A DNA stretch of 64,000 nucleotides. Origin: Taxillus chinensis (Eukaryota; Streptophyta; Magnoliopsida; Santalales; Loranthaceae). The notes under the pieces are model-generated. The model saw only the letters and a list, made by a program, of their open reading frames with translations. It was not told where the DNA came from and searched no databases. The position numbers and the translations under genes were made by a program. Below, piece by piece: positions 34,680-45,435 of the stretch. Within the stretch, counting starts at the first letter, position 1. Each line of letters begins with the position of its first letter. The stretch is from NCBI GenBank assembly GCA_023512835.1, contig CM042084.1, positions 49,585,609-49,649,608 on the forward strand, written 5' to 3'.

Positions 34680-35601
34680 TTAAAAGGGTGGTGAGCTCTC
34701 GTCGCTTAGTGGGGGCTGAACATCCATAGCTGATTCTCTCCACCTTCGAGCGTAAGTCTTGAAACTTTCTTTATCAGCTTTCTCAAATGATTGCAACGCC
34801 AACTGCCTCATTGCCGGTTCCGTGACATGTTTATATTGCATTAAGAAGGCTGTGGCCAAGTCATTCCAAGTGCGGATATGACTTCCTTCTAACTGAATGT
34901 ACCATCGTAATGGCCCGCCGGTTAAGCTTTCTTGGAAGCAGTGCATTAGCAGTTGGTCATTGTTGGTATGTGCGGCCAACTTGCGACAATACATTATCAA
35001 ATGGGTCCTTGGACACTGGGTACCATTGAATTTCTCAAAATCCGGCATTTTGAACTTTGGAGGTAGCATGACCCCCGGCACCAAGCATAAATCATAGGCA
35101 TTAGTTGTCCCATAACTTTCTGCCCCTTTAACGGCCTTCAACCTTGCTTCTATTTGTTTCCAGCTTGGTTGTTGGTTGGTTTCCTTGGGAATGGGTAAGT
35201 CCCTTACTCCCACGGGATGTTCTGAGATTGGTGTTCCCGCATTTGGTGGTGTAGTCGGAACTTGGTGAGAACTACCCAGGACCACGTTAGGTTGTGCATA
35301 GGCCTGGGATTCTGTTTGAGTTTGCACAAACCCCCGCAAAGGTTCTCCGATTTGTCCTTGATTCGCTACTCCTTCTGCTGGGCAGCTTCCTTACGATTGC
35401 TACTTTTGTCGATAAGTCCATCATGGTTTTTAACTGAAGCTGAACCTTGTGGAAACTGCCCCCCATCTCTTGTTGAGCTTGCTCGAGCCCTGAAATTCGG
35501 TCCTCTATATGGTCTCCCATGCCCTTGTCTGACATAGCTTCATTACGGGTTGATCTCAAGTTATAGGAATGCCCAATCTTGTTTGATCTGGAAATGCTCA
35601 T
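34680..35601 (-). pseudogene. Tat-like gag, frameshifted
   Basis: The likely start is ATG at 35601 (MSISRSNKIGHSYNLRSTRN), followed by a coiled-coil-like stretch. The frame shifts near 35340, and 34680-35339 then carries the Gag domain (MPPKFKMPDFEKF-type, CFQESLTGGPLRWYIQLE, WNDLATAFLMQYKH, FKTYARRWRE). Downstream frames to about 33500 continue the capsid/nucleocapsid linker with several stops (34183-34593 reads as a proline-rich linker). Confidence 0.8.
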
Positions 35602-35829
35602 TTGTTAAGCTTTCTGTTGTTCTCTTTTTTGGATTTTTCTTTTTACCATGAATGTATGAATGCATGCAACGAATGGTTAATGATGGAAATGGTGAAAAAC
35701 AATTTATTGATTGATAAAACCAAATACATTATTGGTGGAAAGAAGATTGAAGTACGACAAGGATAATCTTATGCTTATGTGACTAGATGAATTGGAACAA
35801 GCCTTGATCATTTCAAACAAATTTCCGAT

Positions 35830-37221
35830 TCCGGATTACTCCTCCAATTGGTGAATTCTTTTACCTAGCTTTTCGATAATCTCCTCTTGTTCTTGAACCT
35901 TCTGCCGTAAGTTCTCGAGTTCATTTTCCTTTTGAAGGAGCAGCAGCGAATCTTGGTGGACCTCCGCATAAGCTATGTATCGCTGCCGCCACGGAGGGAA
36001 TGATGGATGAACTTCGGGGTGATGAGAATTTCACCGACTTTCCGAGGTGCTTGCCATGCTAGATACCCCGAAAAGCTTTGCGTCGAGTCTCGAGCTCAAT
36101 GTATGTGAAGTCAAAAGCTTCTATCTCATGCAACACAGAATGATCCGATGACCCCTAAGTTGTCTTCCTACCTGAAGAGGGGCGTATGCGGTAGCTCCCC
36201 ACGTACCAAGTAATGGGACCCGGTTACATGGCCCACGGCCTATAAATTATGTCGACTTTGGGCATCCATGGAGCATTCCATACAATCTGATTATCGGTTA
36301 AGGTTTGCAGCTCATTGATCCAATCCTCCTCTCTTTCGGGTAACTCCCATTCCCCGTAGAATGAATTCGGTAATGCACTATGTGGAAATGCCGCCACTTC
36401 TTCGAGTTGTGCGTCTTTGCTTGGGAAGTGACTTTTTAACCATGCGTAGAGGAGTGGAAGGCATCCTTTGAAACGACCCTGCCCCAAAATTCGTACGTGT
36501 GATAATGATCCGATTGTCTCAAAGAAGGATCAAGTGAACCGGATCGGCCCCTCCTAATGTTTGCATCACAAGTTCGCATACAAATCCATCAATATAACCC
36601 AAGAACTTGGGAAATACAATTAATCCATACATGGCTAGTGTGAATAAAGAGTAGAGTTCTATGCCCGATGCTCGAGATATTTTGTCTCGGATCATGGGCC
36701 ATGGGATGACCTCGAGCCCACCCCCTGCGGTGCACGATCCGGGCTACCTCGTCTTCCGTCATTCCCAAGAACCGTGATAGGTCTCAGGGCAGAAACTTGT
36801 ATGGTTGGTAGAAAGACTTCCGGAGCCTCCGTTGATTGGTCGTCCCAAGAGGGCTTGATACTCTTCCACGCAGGAGTCAAATCCTGTTCGTTGAAAGAGA
36901 AGCACCTCCTCCTTGTATCCCGAAAATATGTTGCGCCTTTAACATAGGCTCAGCGACAGGTACTCGCATTAGATGTAACAAGTCCCCATATTTTTTAATG
37001 TAGGCAGCCTGTATGTGGAAAGGCCATCGTGCCCATATATCGTCAAGTTCCTCTCGGTGGGCCGTTTGGACACGCATCTGGACTTCAGGGGCTAGTATGG
37101 TTTGCTCGGCACTTTCTCCTGAAAAGTCTCCAAAGTGTTAAATTGCTGAAGCTGCATGGGCGACCGCTGTCATATCTTCTTTATTTTCACAATTAGCTAG
37201 GAGATGATCAAAGCTTGCCAT
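35830..37221 (-). pseudogene. Tat ORF1, downstream diverged copy
   Basis: Starts MASFDHLLANCENKEDMTAV at 37221, parallel to the upstream copy at 38777 (MASFGNLLRGAR). A stop follows after 27 codons. Blocks resume at 36877-37077 (FHIQAAYIKKYGDLLHL) and 36224-36487 (GRFKGCLPLLYAWLKSHF, then the WMPKVDIIYRPW end block). It is more decayed than the upstream copy. The family function of Ogre ORF1 is not established. Confidence 0.7.
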
Positions 37222-37391
37222 GCTTCCTATAATGAATGTTAAGGCTTATGCATATGAGATGGGAAACAGACAAAAACAGATTTTATTGATGTAAATAGGA
37301 CAAAGCCACTTATGGGTACAAGCTATTCAAATGTAGATGCAACTACATGATGCAAGACAAGTTTTGGGTTCCTTTAGAGAGGCAATCCCGC

Positions 37392-38777
37392 TTAATGCCT
37401 TCCTTTCCTTGATGAGCTTGATGCATCACTAGGCTTTCCTTTCCCGGATTTATGCATTGTCATTATCTTCTTGGTCGGAAGAGTACCGACAAGTTCTTTC
37501 TTCTGTAGGAGGTGTTCCGCTTCTAGTTTCTCTCGCCAAGAAACATAGGATGGGACAACATCGGGGTAATAGGGGAGGAAGCCGATCTTCCTAGGCTGTA
37601 ACGCGGCGTTGAACATCTGATCGGCGACTGATTCAACCCTTCCTATGCCATGGTTAATATCACATCTTTCCATTCCGTAGAGAACTGGCACAATTTGGTT
37701 ATTTCCCACTTGCCTTGCCACTTGAAGAGGGGTATAGGCAGTCTCGCCCCATGGTCCAAGGAGTGGGACTTACTTGTATCTTCCTGGACTATAGGTCATA
37801 TGTTTTCTTGGCATCCGGGGTGCCATCCGGACAACATTTGCCTCACTCGGGCAATTCAGCGACCTTCTCCATCCGTTGAGATTATTGGGTAAGAGCCACG
37901 AGCTTCTTAGAATGTCTAGTATGACGGTAGGGGGCCATGAGTAAACAGCCCTGAATCGCGGGGTAACACAGTGGAGATGACTTTTGAGCCATGTGCACAA
38001 GAGAGGGAGGCACCCCATGAAGCGACCACCTCCTATAGTCCGGATAAATGATAGAGATCTGATGGTTTCGGCAAGTATGGCCGGAATAGGGTCAGTGCCA
38101 CCGATCACTTGTGCCACTAGCTCGAAAACAGTCCCGTCAATGTAACCGGTCACCCGTGGAAAGACCACCAATCCGTAAATAGCAAGGGTGATGAGCGAAT
38201 GGGCCTTATCCTTGTTTGCACCTTTCAGTTGGTCTCTGACAAACTCCCATGGAATGATTTCTTTGCCATCTACTTTGATCACAGGGTCGATGATCTTTTT
38301 GTCCTTGCCCAAGCATTTGAAACCCATGAAATGTGCTAACCCCCGTCTGCAAGACTTCGGTGGGTTGGGTTGGAAAACAATGTCGTCTTCTTCAAAGGGG
38401 ATGTGGAGGATTCTTCAATATTCCTCCAAAGTTGGCACCAGGTCGATGTCATTAAAGGTGAAGCACCTCCGTCTCAGGTCCCAGAAGTGGATCGCTACTT
38501 TGATCATATTCTCATCAACAGGAAGTTGTGACAGGAGCAGGAGATCACCAAACTGTTGGGTGTAAGCTATGTGTCTCACACTAGGCCATTCAGTCCATGT
38601 GGCTCGGAGGTCTTTGGGGAGTTCGACCCGAGTGTCCATGATGATCTGATCGACCATAGAGTATGTCTTTGGTGAGAAGTCTCCCAAAACTTGCTGGATC
38701 TGAATTGAGGCACGCTCCACTTCTTCCATGTCCTTAGGGTCTCTGGCGCCCCTCAAAAGGTTCCCAAAACTTGCCAT
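37392..38777 (-). pseudogene. Tat ORF1, upstream copy, about 461 codons with two stops
   Basis: One frame runs from the ATG at 38777 to 37392, interrupted only by stops at 38415 and 37770. It contains FTFNDIDLVPTLEEY, LAIYGLVVFPRVTGYIDGTV, IPAILAETIRSLSF and GRFMGCLPLLCTWLKSHL, the plant-retroelement domain usually found in Ogre ORF1 and in related plant mobile-domain proteins. The C-terminus is basic (KKIMTMHKSGKGKPSDASSS). No enzymatic motif is evident. Confidence 0.75.
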
Positions 38778-39270
38778 GTTCCTATATGTATGCATGGGAT
38801 GTCATGATATGCATCAAGCAAAATGAGTGAGGGTTAGGGTAAATTAAAGCAAAATGTGGTAAAAGTGCATGAGTTAGCAAACAAGGTCACAACAACGTTA
38901 AAGCACACACATGAAGGTCAAAACCCTTGATCGGCATCTACACATATACCTATCTTATTCGTTGGTTCCCAAACTATCTCCTGAGAGAAGCTCCGTACCC
39001 CTAGAGGCATCGACGGAGGGGGCCCTTCAAAAGGACCCCGCTTGGGTGAGGAGTTCAGGCACCTTACGTGAGATAGAACCCACGGGGCATCCCTATTAAA
39101 CCTCGATAATCCTAGGTAAAAGTAGAAAACCCGGGTATAGGGTTAGAGGGAGAGAGAAATGCATGTATGCACAAGCAATGCAGCTATATAAAAAAAATAA
39201 AGAAGACGAAGGGGAAATAAACAAGCAAACACTCCACAAACAAAAGACCATGGCTGGACTCTCTCAAATG

Positions 39271-39287
39271 TCCCAAGGGGGTCGCCA
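39271..39287 (-). other. candidate primer-binding site of the Tat-like element
   Basis: The minus strand reads TGGCGACCCCCTTGGGA, close to the tRNA-Arg-type site of Tat/Ogre elements. A second GGTGGCGACTGC lies near 39410. Which of the two marks the LTR edge is unresolved because no LTR pair is present. Confidence 0.5.
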
Positions 39288-40589
39288 CCTTCATCACCTG
39301 GTGTCGTCCAGGCTCGTGGATCGGCTTAAGATTACTCTTTTGGATGGAGATTTGGTCATTGAGCCATCATTGCCATAGCTCAGCACAAAAGCAAAAAGAG
39401 ATATAAGAAAAGCAGTCGCCACCAAACAAAGATGAAGGTGTGTTTGGCCACCTAGGAGGGTCTACGGTTCCCAGAAAAAAGGTTCGAGAGTCGGTTACGT
39501 GTGGGGAAGGAAGAATAGGCTCTTGCACCCCCACAAGGCCCAAAATTGGTACCTAGTCTTTGTCTACTGGGTGTCTGCTATTTCAATTTCCCATTCGTTT
39601 CTTTTTATTTCATTATAGAAACTATGGCTAGTTGGCTTAGAAAATGAATGCCATTCTTTTGTTTTATCGAGGAAAACAAAAGAAAGCCGATAGATGAAGA
39701 GCACAAAGATGGAGCTTGGATTTATTACCACACGTTGATGTTGGCCAGGTGGTGAAGATATAAGCAATAGGACTTAATCTCATAGCCACGTAAGCCTGGG
39801 TTTATTTAAAGAGAATTTGGGGTTTTTTAAAAAAATGAGAAAGTACGGGGGCCTGGTATTGTGAAGAGCACACTATGAAGCTCGATTCACTCCCGGACTC
39901 AATATTGTTGGCAGTGGCAGGATATGAGCATAAAAAAGCTCAATCCCACGGCCACCGGGCCTTTAAAAACGTTTTGTTGTATTTTTGAAAACAAAGGGGG
40001 AGATTTCCGATATATTTTATGATAAAAATGTGAGAGAGAAGGGAATAAGAACCTTGGAAATCGAAGTTGATGTTCCCGCTAGTGCCTTATTCCTTTTTTT
40101 TGAATGCTTGACGAGTGCAAGGACGAAAACCAGAAGGGGAATGCTTGATGTCCTTTTTTAGCTTCAGCCCGCAAGAATTTATTCTAACAAGACCACGCTT
40201 GTTGAATCCTTGAACTCCTTGTTGGACACTCCATGTGGCTAGCCGTCGTCTCAAAAAGATAAAAAGATCTCTTCTCTTTCTTTTTTTGTTTGGTGGAGCA
40301 AATGACTATTTATAGAAGTTTTGGAGGGGACAGACGGCTTCTTGGGAACTTGGAGAATTAAATGATGTGACCTTTGGAGTTCCCATGCATTGACAGCAAG
40401 TTTCAAGAATGACATATGCATTTACGAGGTGAAAATGGGTCCCTAGGCATTAAAGACACGTTCTGAGCCGTTTAGAATTAATCAATTCCGTAGCGTTTGC
40501 TTTACTGTGCACTTAAAAGAAAGGCGAAACAAGTTGTTTGGAGTTTTTTAGCCAAGCCTGTAAAGTCGAAGGTCGCGTGGCTGCCTCAC
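39288..40589 (-). other. probable 5' LTR or leader of the Tat-like element
   Basis: No coding frame is recognised. Motifs seen on the minus strand around 39410-39510 (CGTAACCGACTCTCGAACC, then TTTGGTGGCGACTGC) are of the type found at the LTR/PBS junction of Tat-group elements. The outer LTR end could not be found. Confidence 0.4.
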
Positions 40590-41302
40590 GGGCCGAAGGT
40601 CACCGCCGGGGCTGGTTCCGAAGGTTCGTGGTCGAAGACCGAGAGCTACTTCGACGGATCAGAGGTTGCGTGAGGGTTGCTTCGAAGGATCGAAGGCCAT
40701 AGGGTGCTTCGAAGATCGGAGGCTGTAGCCGAAGATTGCTTCGAAGGATTGAAGGTCGTCGAAGGTTGGGGATCGAAGGTTGGAGGCTGCCTCGAAGGTC
40801 ATAGCTGAAGGCTTCCTTGAAGGATCGAAGGTTGCAACAGGGTTGCTTCGGAAGGGTCGAAGACCGTAGTTGAAGATTGCGTCGAAGGATTGAAGGTCGC
40901 AGCTGCCTCGAAGGGTCGAAGGTTACAGCTGAAGGTTGCCTCGAAGGTCGTAGGTTGGAGGTTGGAGGTTGCGTCGAAGGTCGTAGCTGAAGGCTGCCAT
41001 GAAGGATCGAAGGTTGCAGCTACCTCGAAGGGTCGAAGGTTACAGCTGAAGGTTGCCTCGAAGGTCGTAAGGTCGAAGGTCCTAGGCTGTCTCGAAGGGT
41101 CGAAGGTTGAGACTACGAAGCTACGAGGCGGCGCTGCGCAGTTGTGGCTACGAAGCTTTGACTACGAGGCTTCGAGGCTGACTGCAAGGCTTCGAGGCCG
41201 ACTGCTGCGAGGCTTCGAGGCTAACTGCTGTGAGTCTTCGAGGCTGCCTGCGAGTCTTCGATGCTGCCTGCGAGGCTTCGAATGTAAGTGCTGTGAGTGC
41301 AG
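40590..41302. repeat. irregular GAAGG/TTCGA-rich tandem repeats
   Basis: Repeats built on TCGAAGGT and CTGAAGGTTGCC, with longer units recurring about 125 bp (CTCGAAGGGTCGAAGGTTACAG at about 40908 and 41033) and about 180 bp apart. Long open frames here are by-products of the repeat. The array grades into the regular 118-bp array to the right. Confidence 0.8.
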
Positions 41303-41773
41303 GCTTGGCTATGAGGCTTTGATTACGAGGCTTCGAGGCTGATTGCAAGGCTTCGAGGCTGACTGCTATTAGTCTTCGAGGCTGTCTGCGAGGCTTCGAA
41401 TGTAAGTGCTGCGAGTGTAGGCTTGGCTATGAGGCTTTGACTACAAGGCTTCGAGGTTGACTGCAAGGCTTCGAGGCTGACTGCTGCGAGTCTTCGAGGC
41501 AGTCTGTAAGGCTTTGAATGTAAGTGCTGCAAGTGCAGGCTTGGCTATGAGGCTTTGACTACGAGGCTTCGAGGTTGACTGCAAGGCTTCGAGGCTGACT
41601 GCTGCGAGTCTTCAAGGCTGTCTGCGAGGCTTCGAATGTAAGTGCTGCGAGTGCAGCTTGGCCGATCGCGGGTCTTTGAGGCAAGGTTGCGGGTCTGTGC
41701 TACTGGGCTTCGAGGTCGGGTGCTTCGAGTCTCACCTGCGAGGCTTCGAGGCCGGGGTGCCGCGGGTGCAGGC
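41303..41773. repeat. 118-bp tandem repeat array (about 4 units)
   Basis: The unit start GCTTGGCTATGAGGCTTT recurs at 41303, 41421, 41539 and 41656 (diverged), a spacing of 118, 118 and 117 bp. Each unit consists of shorter GAGGCTTCGAGGCTGACTGC sub-repeats. A longer variant unit lies just left of 41303. Similar sub-repeats, more GC-rich and diverged, continue to about 41945. Confidence 0.88.
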
Positions 41774-42220
41774 GGGACCGCGAGTCCGTGGCCGCGAGGC
41801 TTCAAGGCCGACCGCGGGTCCGTGTGTGCGAGCCTTCGAGGCCGAGCCGGACTACGAGTCTACGAGGCCGGGAGCTTCGAGTGAGTCCGCGAGTGCAAGC
41901 CGGGTTGCGGGTGCAGGTCGGGACTGCGAGTCTTCGAGGCGAGAGTCATGAATTCGCCCGAACTCAAGTTTCGGGGGATTTTCGCAATCACATTTTCAAT
42001 CGGTTTGACCAAGGGCATTGACCATCTTTCCGCACGTTGGACCTTTTATGCCCAAAACTATTTTCGTCATAACTTCTTCGTCTCAAGTCGGATTTGGGCA
42101 CGGTCAAGTGCGTTGGTTTCCAAATTTCGTCCTCTATCCTTTGGTGTTGACCTTGGGACATTTTGAGATCCCTTATAAATGACTTTCATTTTTGGATTTC
42201 TCGGCTGTGATCTGGCCCGA

Positions 42221-43050
42221 TCAAAATGGGGTCCAACACACCGGTCTGTTTGTCACGGCTTGCTTCAACTTCTCGAATGCCTCTGGGCAAGCATCATCCC
42301 ACACGCAAATCTTATTCTTCTTTAATAGTTCAGTCAAGGGTTCGGCAATGTGGGAATAGCCGCGGATGAATCTTCTATAGTAGTTAACCAAGCCAAGGAA
42401 TGAATGCATCTCAGGGACTTTCTTGGGCGTCTCCCATTCCTTGATGGCTAACACTTTCTTGTTATCCATCTTTGGTTTGCCGCCGCCAATGATGTGACCC
42501 AAGAAGGGCACCTCCTTCTTTGCAAAGTCACATTTCTCCTTCTTCACAAAAAGTTGGTTCTCCCTTAAGATTTGGAAAACCCATCGTAGGTGTGCCTTGT
42601 GCTCCTCCAAGGTTTTGCTGTAGACGACAATGTCATCAAGGTACACCACGATGAATCTGTCCATGTATGGTTGGAAGATCCGATTCATCAATGTACAAAA
42701 TGTGGCAGGGGCGTTAGCGAGGCCAAAGGGCATCACCAAGAACTTGTAAGAGCCGTATCTTGGGACGCACGTCGTTCTTTGCCTCATCACCTTCAACTAT
42801 CCGCACTTGCCAATATCCCGACCGCAAGTCTAGCTTTGAGAACCATCTTGCAGCACCAAGTTGATCAAAGAGGTCGGATATGAGTGGGATGGGTAGCTGT
42901 TCTTCACCGTTATCTTATTCAGCGCTCCTATAGTCAATGCATAGCCGCATCGATCCATCGTGCTTCTTTGGAACAACACCGGTGCTCCAAATGGCGCTTT
43001 GGATGGCCAAATGAACCCAGCATCCAACAAGTCCTTCAGTTGCTTCCTGG
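42221..43050 (-). pseudogene. Galadriel-like reverse transcriptase, 3'-truncated
   Basis: The N-terminal RT block (GFIWPSKAPFGAPVLF, 42830-43030) is in one frame. The main part (42221-42796) has MPFGLANAPATFCTLMNRIF, YLDD at 42632-42643, and FLGLVNYYRRFIRGYSHIAE, with the start of the RNase H-linked block at the end. A frame change lies near 42800. It ends in sequence that no longer matches RNase H. Confidence 0.85.
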
Positions 43051-43347
43051 TTCCTCAAACTCCGGTGGTGCCATCCGATAGGGCACCGTAGCAAGAGGCT
43101 TTGTACCGGCCTCTAACTCGATCCTTTGGTCCACCTCTCGTTTCGGTGGAAGTTGTTCGGGGAGTTCGGGTGTCATAACATCCCCAAACTCTCCGAGGAC
43201 CGTCTTTTACTTCGGTTGGGGGCTCCTCCCCAACACTTGGGCATTCTTCCTTCACCATGGCAATGAACGTTGGCTCCCGTCGCCTAACTCCTTGGGATGA
43301 TAGAGCGCCGAAAGAGACTTCGCCTGAGCTCTTCCTCCTCATTACCT

Positions 43348-43710
43348 TCACCATGCACGTCTTCCCTCGTCCATGATGCACATTGTGTTGGTGCTTGGAA
43401 TTGGAATTGCCCGCACTTGGTCAACTAACTCCATCCCCGCACTATGGGATAGTCGTCCATCGACACCACGAGAGAGATTCACCTTGCCTCTCCACTCGCC
43501 GATACTTAGCTTGACATCTCGAGCCACGCCATGGATTGGGTTGGCACCGGAGTTCACCGCCTTCACCAGCCCTTCTCTTCCTTGTAGACTATCCCTAGTA
43601 TATGAGCTTCTTCGACCTTGGATGAAGTTGTTGGTCACCCCCATGTCCACCAAGGCCTTAGTTTCAAGGTTGTTGGCCTTAGCGAGCACGTACATGCGCC
43701 CTTCTGTCAT
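43348..43710 (-). pseudogene. Galadriel-like protease segment, active site altered
   Basis: The frame reads YVLAKANNLETKALVDMGVT followed by NNFI. The family active site D-T-G-A appears here as D-M-G-V, so the protease would be inactive even without the frameshifts that flank it (a further open frame at 43055-43381 continues towards RT). Confidence 0.65.
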
Positions 43711-43964
43711 CCGGATGGTGGCACCTCCACCTTTGCCTTGATCGCATCGAGGAGTTGCAAGGAACCAAGTCGTGATCCCTCACATCCCTCTCTTCATCTT
43801 CATTGATCATCACGGGAGAGCTTGGAGAGCTTTGGGCACTCGAATGCCTTGTGAGGGCCTTTACAAAAGAAATAGGAGATCCTTGGCTTCTCCCCGTCCC
43901 TAAAACTATTCACAAAATGTTTTGGGCGAAAGTCCTTAGACGGTTGGAAGGGTCTCCTTTTCCT

Positions 43965-44956
43965 TCACTTCCGTTGTCTCCCCACATTTCTCCTTGTGGA
44001 ACTTGTTCGCTTGGAAGTTGATGAAGAACCGGTGGTCTTCTTCGGCTTCTTGTATTCAATGAGTGATTCGGCCACCGCCATGGTCGACACCAGTCTCCGC
44101 ACATTCCTCCGTCGCAGCTCCACCTTCGCCCATTGTTGCAATCCGCCCATGAAAGAAAATAATGAATCCTTCGGGGACATGTCCGGGATCTCCAAGATGA
44201 GCTTTGAAAACTCATGGACGTACTCCCGTACCGTGCCTTTGTGGGTAAGGCGCCGGTTTCGCCCGGGACTCATCCTCCGCGTTTTGGGGGATAGAACTAG
44301 GCCTTGATTTCCCGCTGAAATCCGCCCAATTATCGATAATGCATAAGCCGCACTCCTTGTTGGCATAACATCACCTCCACCACACCATAGCTGAATCGAC
44401 TAAGTATAGTGGAGCGGTCTTCACCTTTTTGCCTCGTCGACAATGTTCAAGGCATCAAGTCACCGCTCCATGGTCCAGAGGGCATGTTGTTTAACTCCCT
44501 CACATTCCTTGACCCAACATAGGTCTTAGGCTTTGGCACGTCGATTTTGGAGTTAGAATGGCCGTTAACGCCACCTTGGGTGACCGCTATCTTGCATAGA
44601 GACCAATCCGCCTTGATCTCTTTGATTTCCTCTTGCATCGCCAGGAATTGGGACATGAGAGAACCCTTCAAGCCCTCGAATTGAGAGTTCATGTCATCCA
44701 TGACAGAGTTGTGAAGCCCTTGCATCCTCCCATAGCTTTCCTCACCCTCTGAGTCCAGCCTTTCGATGCTTCCGGAATGCTCCTCGATCACCTCCATCTG
44801 GTCGGTTAACGCCAACTCCACTTTGGCTAGCTGACTCTCTAGCGGACATGTTTCTCTCGAAATGGACTTGTCTCTGCTCCGTTCCTTAGTGGTTTGTTCC
44901 TTCTCGCGGCCTTCGTGCCCACTAGCACTAATGACAATGGATCCTCCATTTGTCAT
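43965..44956 (-). pseudogene. Galadriel-like gag
   Basis: The probable start is ATG at 44956 (MTNGGSIV...), 55 bases after the PBS. 44447-44956 carries a charged, coiled-coil-like region and the block KIDVPKPKTYVGSRNVRELN. After a shift, 43965-44366 contains the C-terminal Gag part (VREYVHEFSKLILEIPDMSP, FMGGLQQWAKVELRRR) and a Ser/Lys-rich tail. No zinc knuckle is readable. Confidence 0.7.
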
Positions 44957-45010
44957 TTTTACACCGTCTCGAAGTTTTGATTGTTCCACCGAACTTAGTA
45001 CCAAACCGTG

Positions 45011-45021
45011 CTCTGATACCA
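45011..45021 (-). other. primer-binding site of the Galadriel-like element
   Basis: The minus strand reads TGGTATCAGAG directly after LTR end ...TGACA and two spacer bases. Confidence 0.8.
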
Positions 45022-45023
45022 CT

Positions 45024-45155
45024 TGTCACGGGGTCAGCCTTTGTAGCAGCTTAACCCGTGCGGCACCTAGTTCCCACCCGTAGGAAGGAACGCTAGGTCA
45101 TCCTAACTCGTCGCATTTGGATCGGAACCCATCGATCCGCTGGAAAGCAAGTGTG
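45024..45155 (-). repeat. LTR end of the Galadriel-like element
   Basis: On the minus strand it ends GACCCCGTGACA. It matches 63784-63915 (+) closely, with a few substitutions and small indels. The match fades near 45155, where SIRE LTR sequence takes over. Confidence 0.75.
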
Positions 45156-45374
45156 TGTATTCTATAACGAGTGTTGTGTTGTAATTAGCTACAACTTTTT
45201 TTCCCTTGTTGTAATTATCTTCAGATAATAAAACAACATACTTCCACTACCTGGTTAATCTTGCGCACTGATTTTATCCGTTTAACCGGAGTGAGTGTCT
45301 AAGCCATTAAGAGAGAGAAAGATTTTTAAAGAGCCTATTCACCCCCCCCCCCTTTAGGCTCTCCGGGACCAACA
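45156..45374 (+). repeat. 3' end of the SIRE-like 5' LTR (truncated)
   Basis: It ends CCGGGACCAACA two bases before the PBS and contains a C-run (about 45343-45352). SIRE-group LTRs are normally near 1 kb, so only the last part remains, cut off by the Galadriel-like LTR. No matching 3' LTR was found after the env-like ORF. Confidence 0.6.
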
Positions 45375-45376
45375 AG

Positions 45377-45391
45377 TGGTATCAGAGCAAG
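45377..45391 (+). other. primer-binding site of the SIRE-like element
   Basis: TGGTATCAGAGCAAG, complementary to initiator tRNA-Met. Confidence 0.9.
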
Positions 45392-45435
45392 TTCTACCTG
45401 CTCGTAGAGATCCCTAACTCCCTCTCAACTTAACA

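Larger units (their letters stand above)
29443..39290 (-). mobile_element. Ty3/gypsy element, Tat/Ogre-like, 3'-truncated
   Basis: On the minus strand the order is a PBS-like site (39271-39287), ORF1 (two copies), gag, protease, a G-patch-like segment, RT, RNase H, a second RNase H, and the zinc-binding start of integrase. A leading ORF1 and a doubled RNase H are hallmarks of the Tat/Ogre lineage. The integrase core, the 3' part and the 3' LTR are missing: the similarity stops at 29443 against the SIRE fragment. Coding frames are broken in many places. Confidence 0.85.
42221..45155 (-). mobile_element. Ty3/gypsy chromovirus, Galadriel-like, truncated after RT
   Basis: On the minus strand: LTR end (45024-45155), PBS (45011-45021), gag with coiled coil, protease, then RT ending at 42221. 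RNase H, integrase and the 3' LTR are missing. RT style (PRYGSYKFLVMPFGLANAPA, VYLDDIVVYS) and Gag style (DVPKPKTYVGSRN) suggest a chromovirus, possibly Galadriel. A second copy of the LTR end begins at 63784 in the other orientation. Confidence 0.75.

Noticed and set aside
40890..42021. Long Arg/Leu/Lys-rich open frames on both strands
   Set aside because: They are translation of the GAAGG/TTCGAGGC tandem repeats; every frame stays open because of the repeat period.
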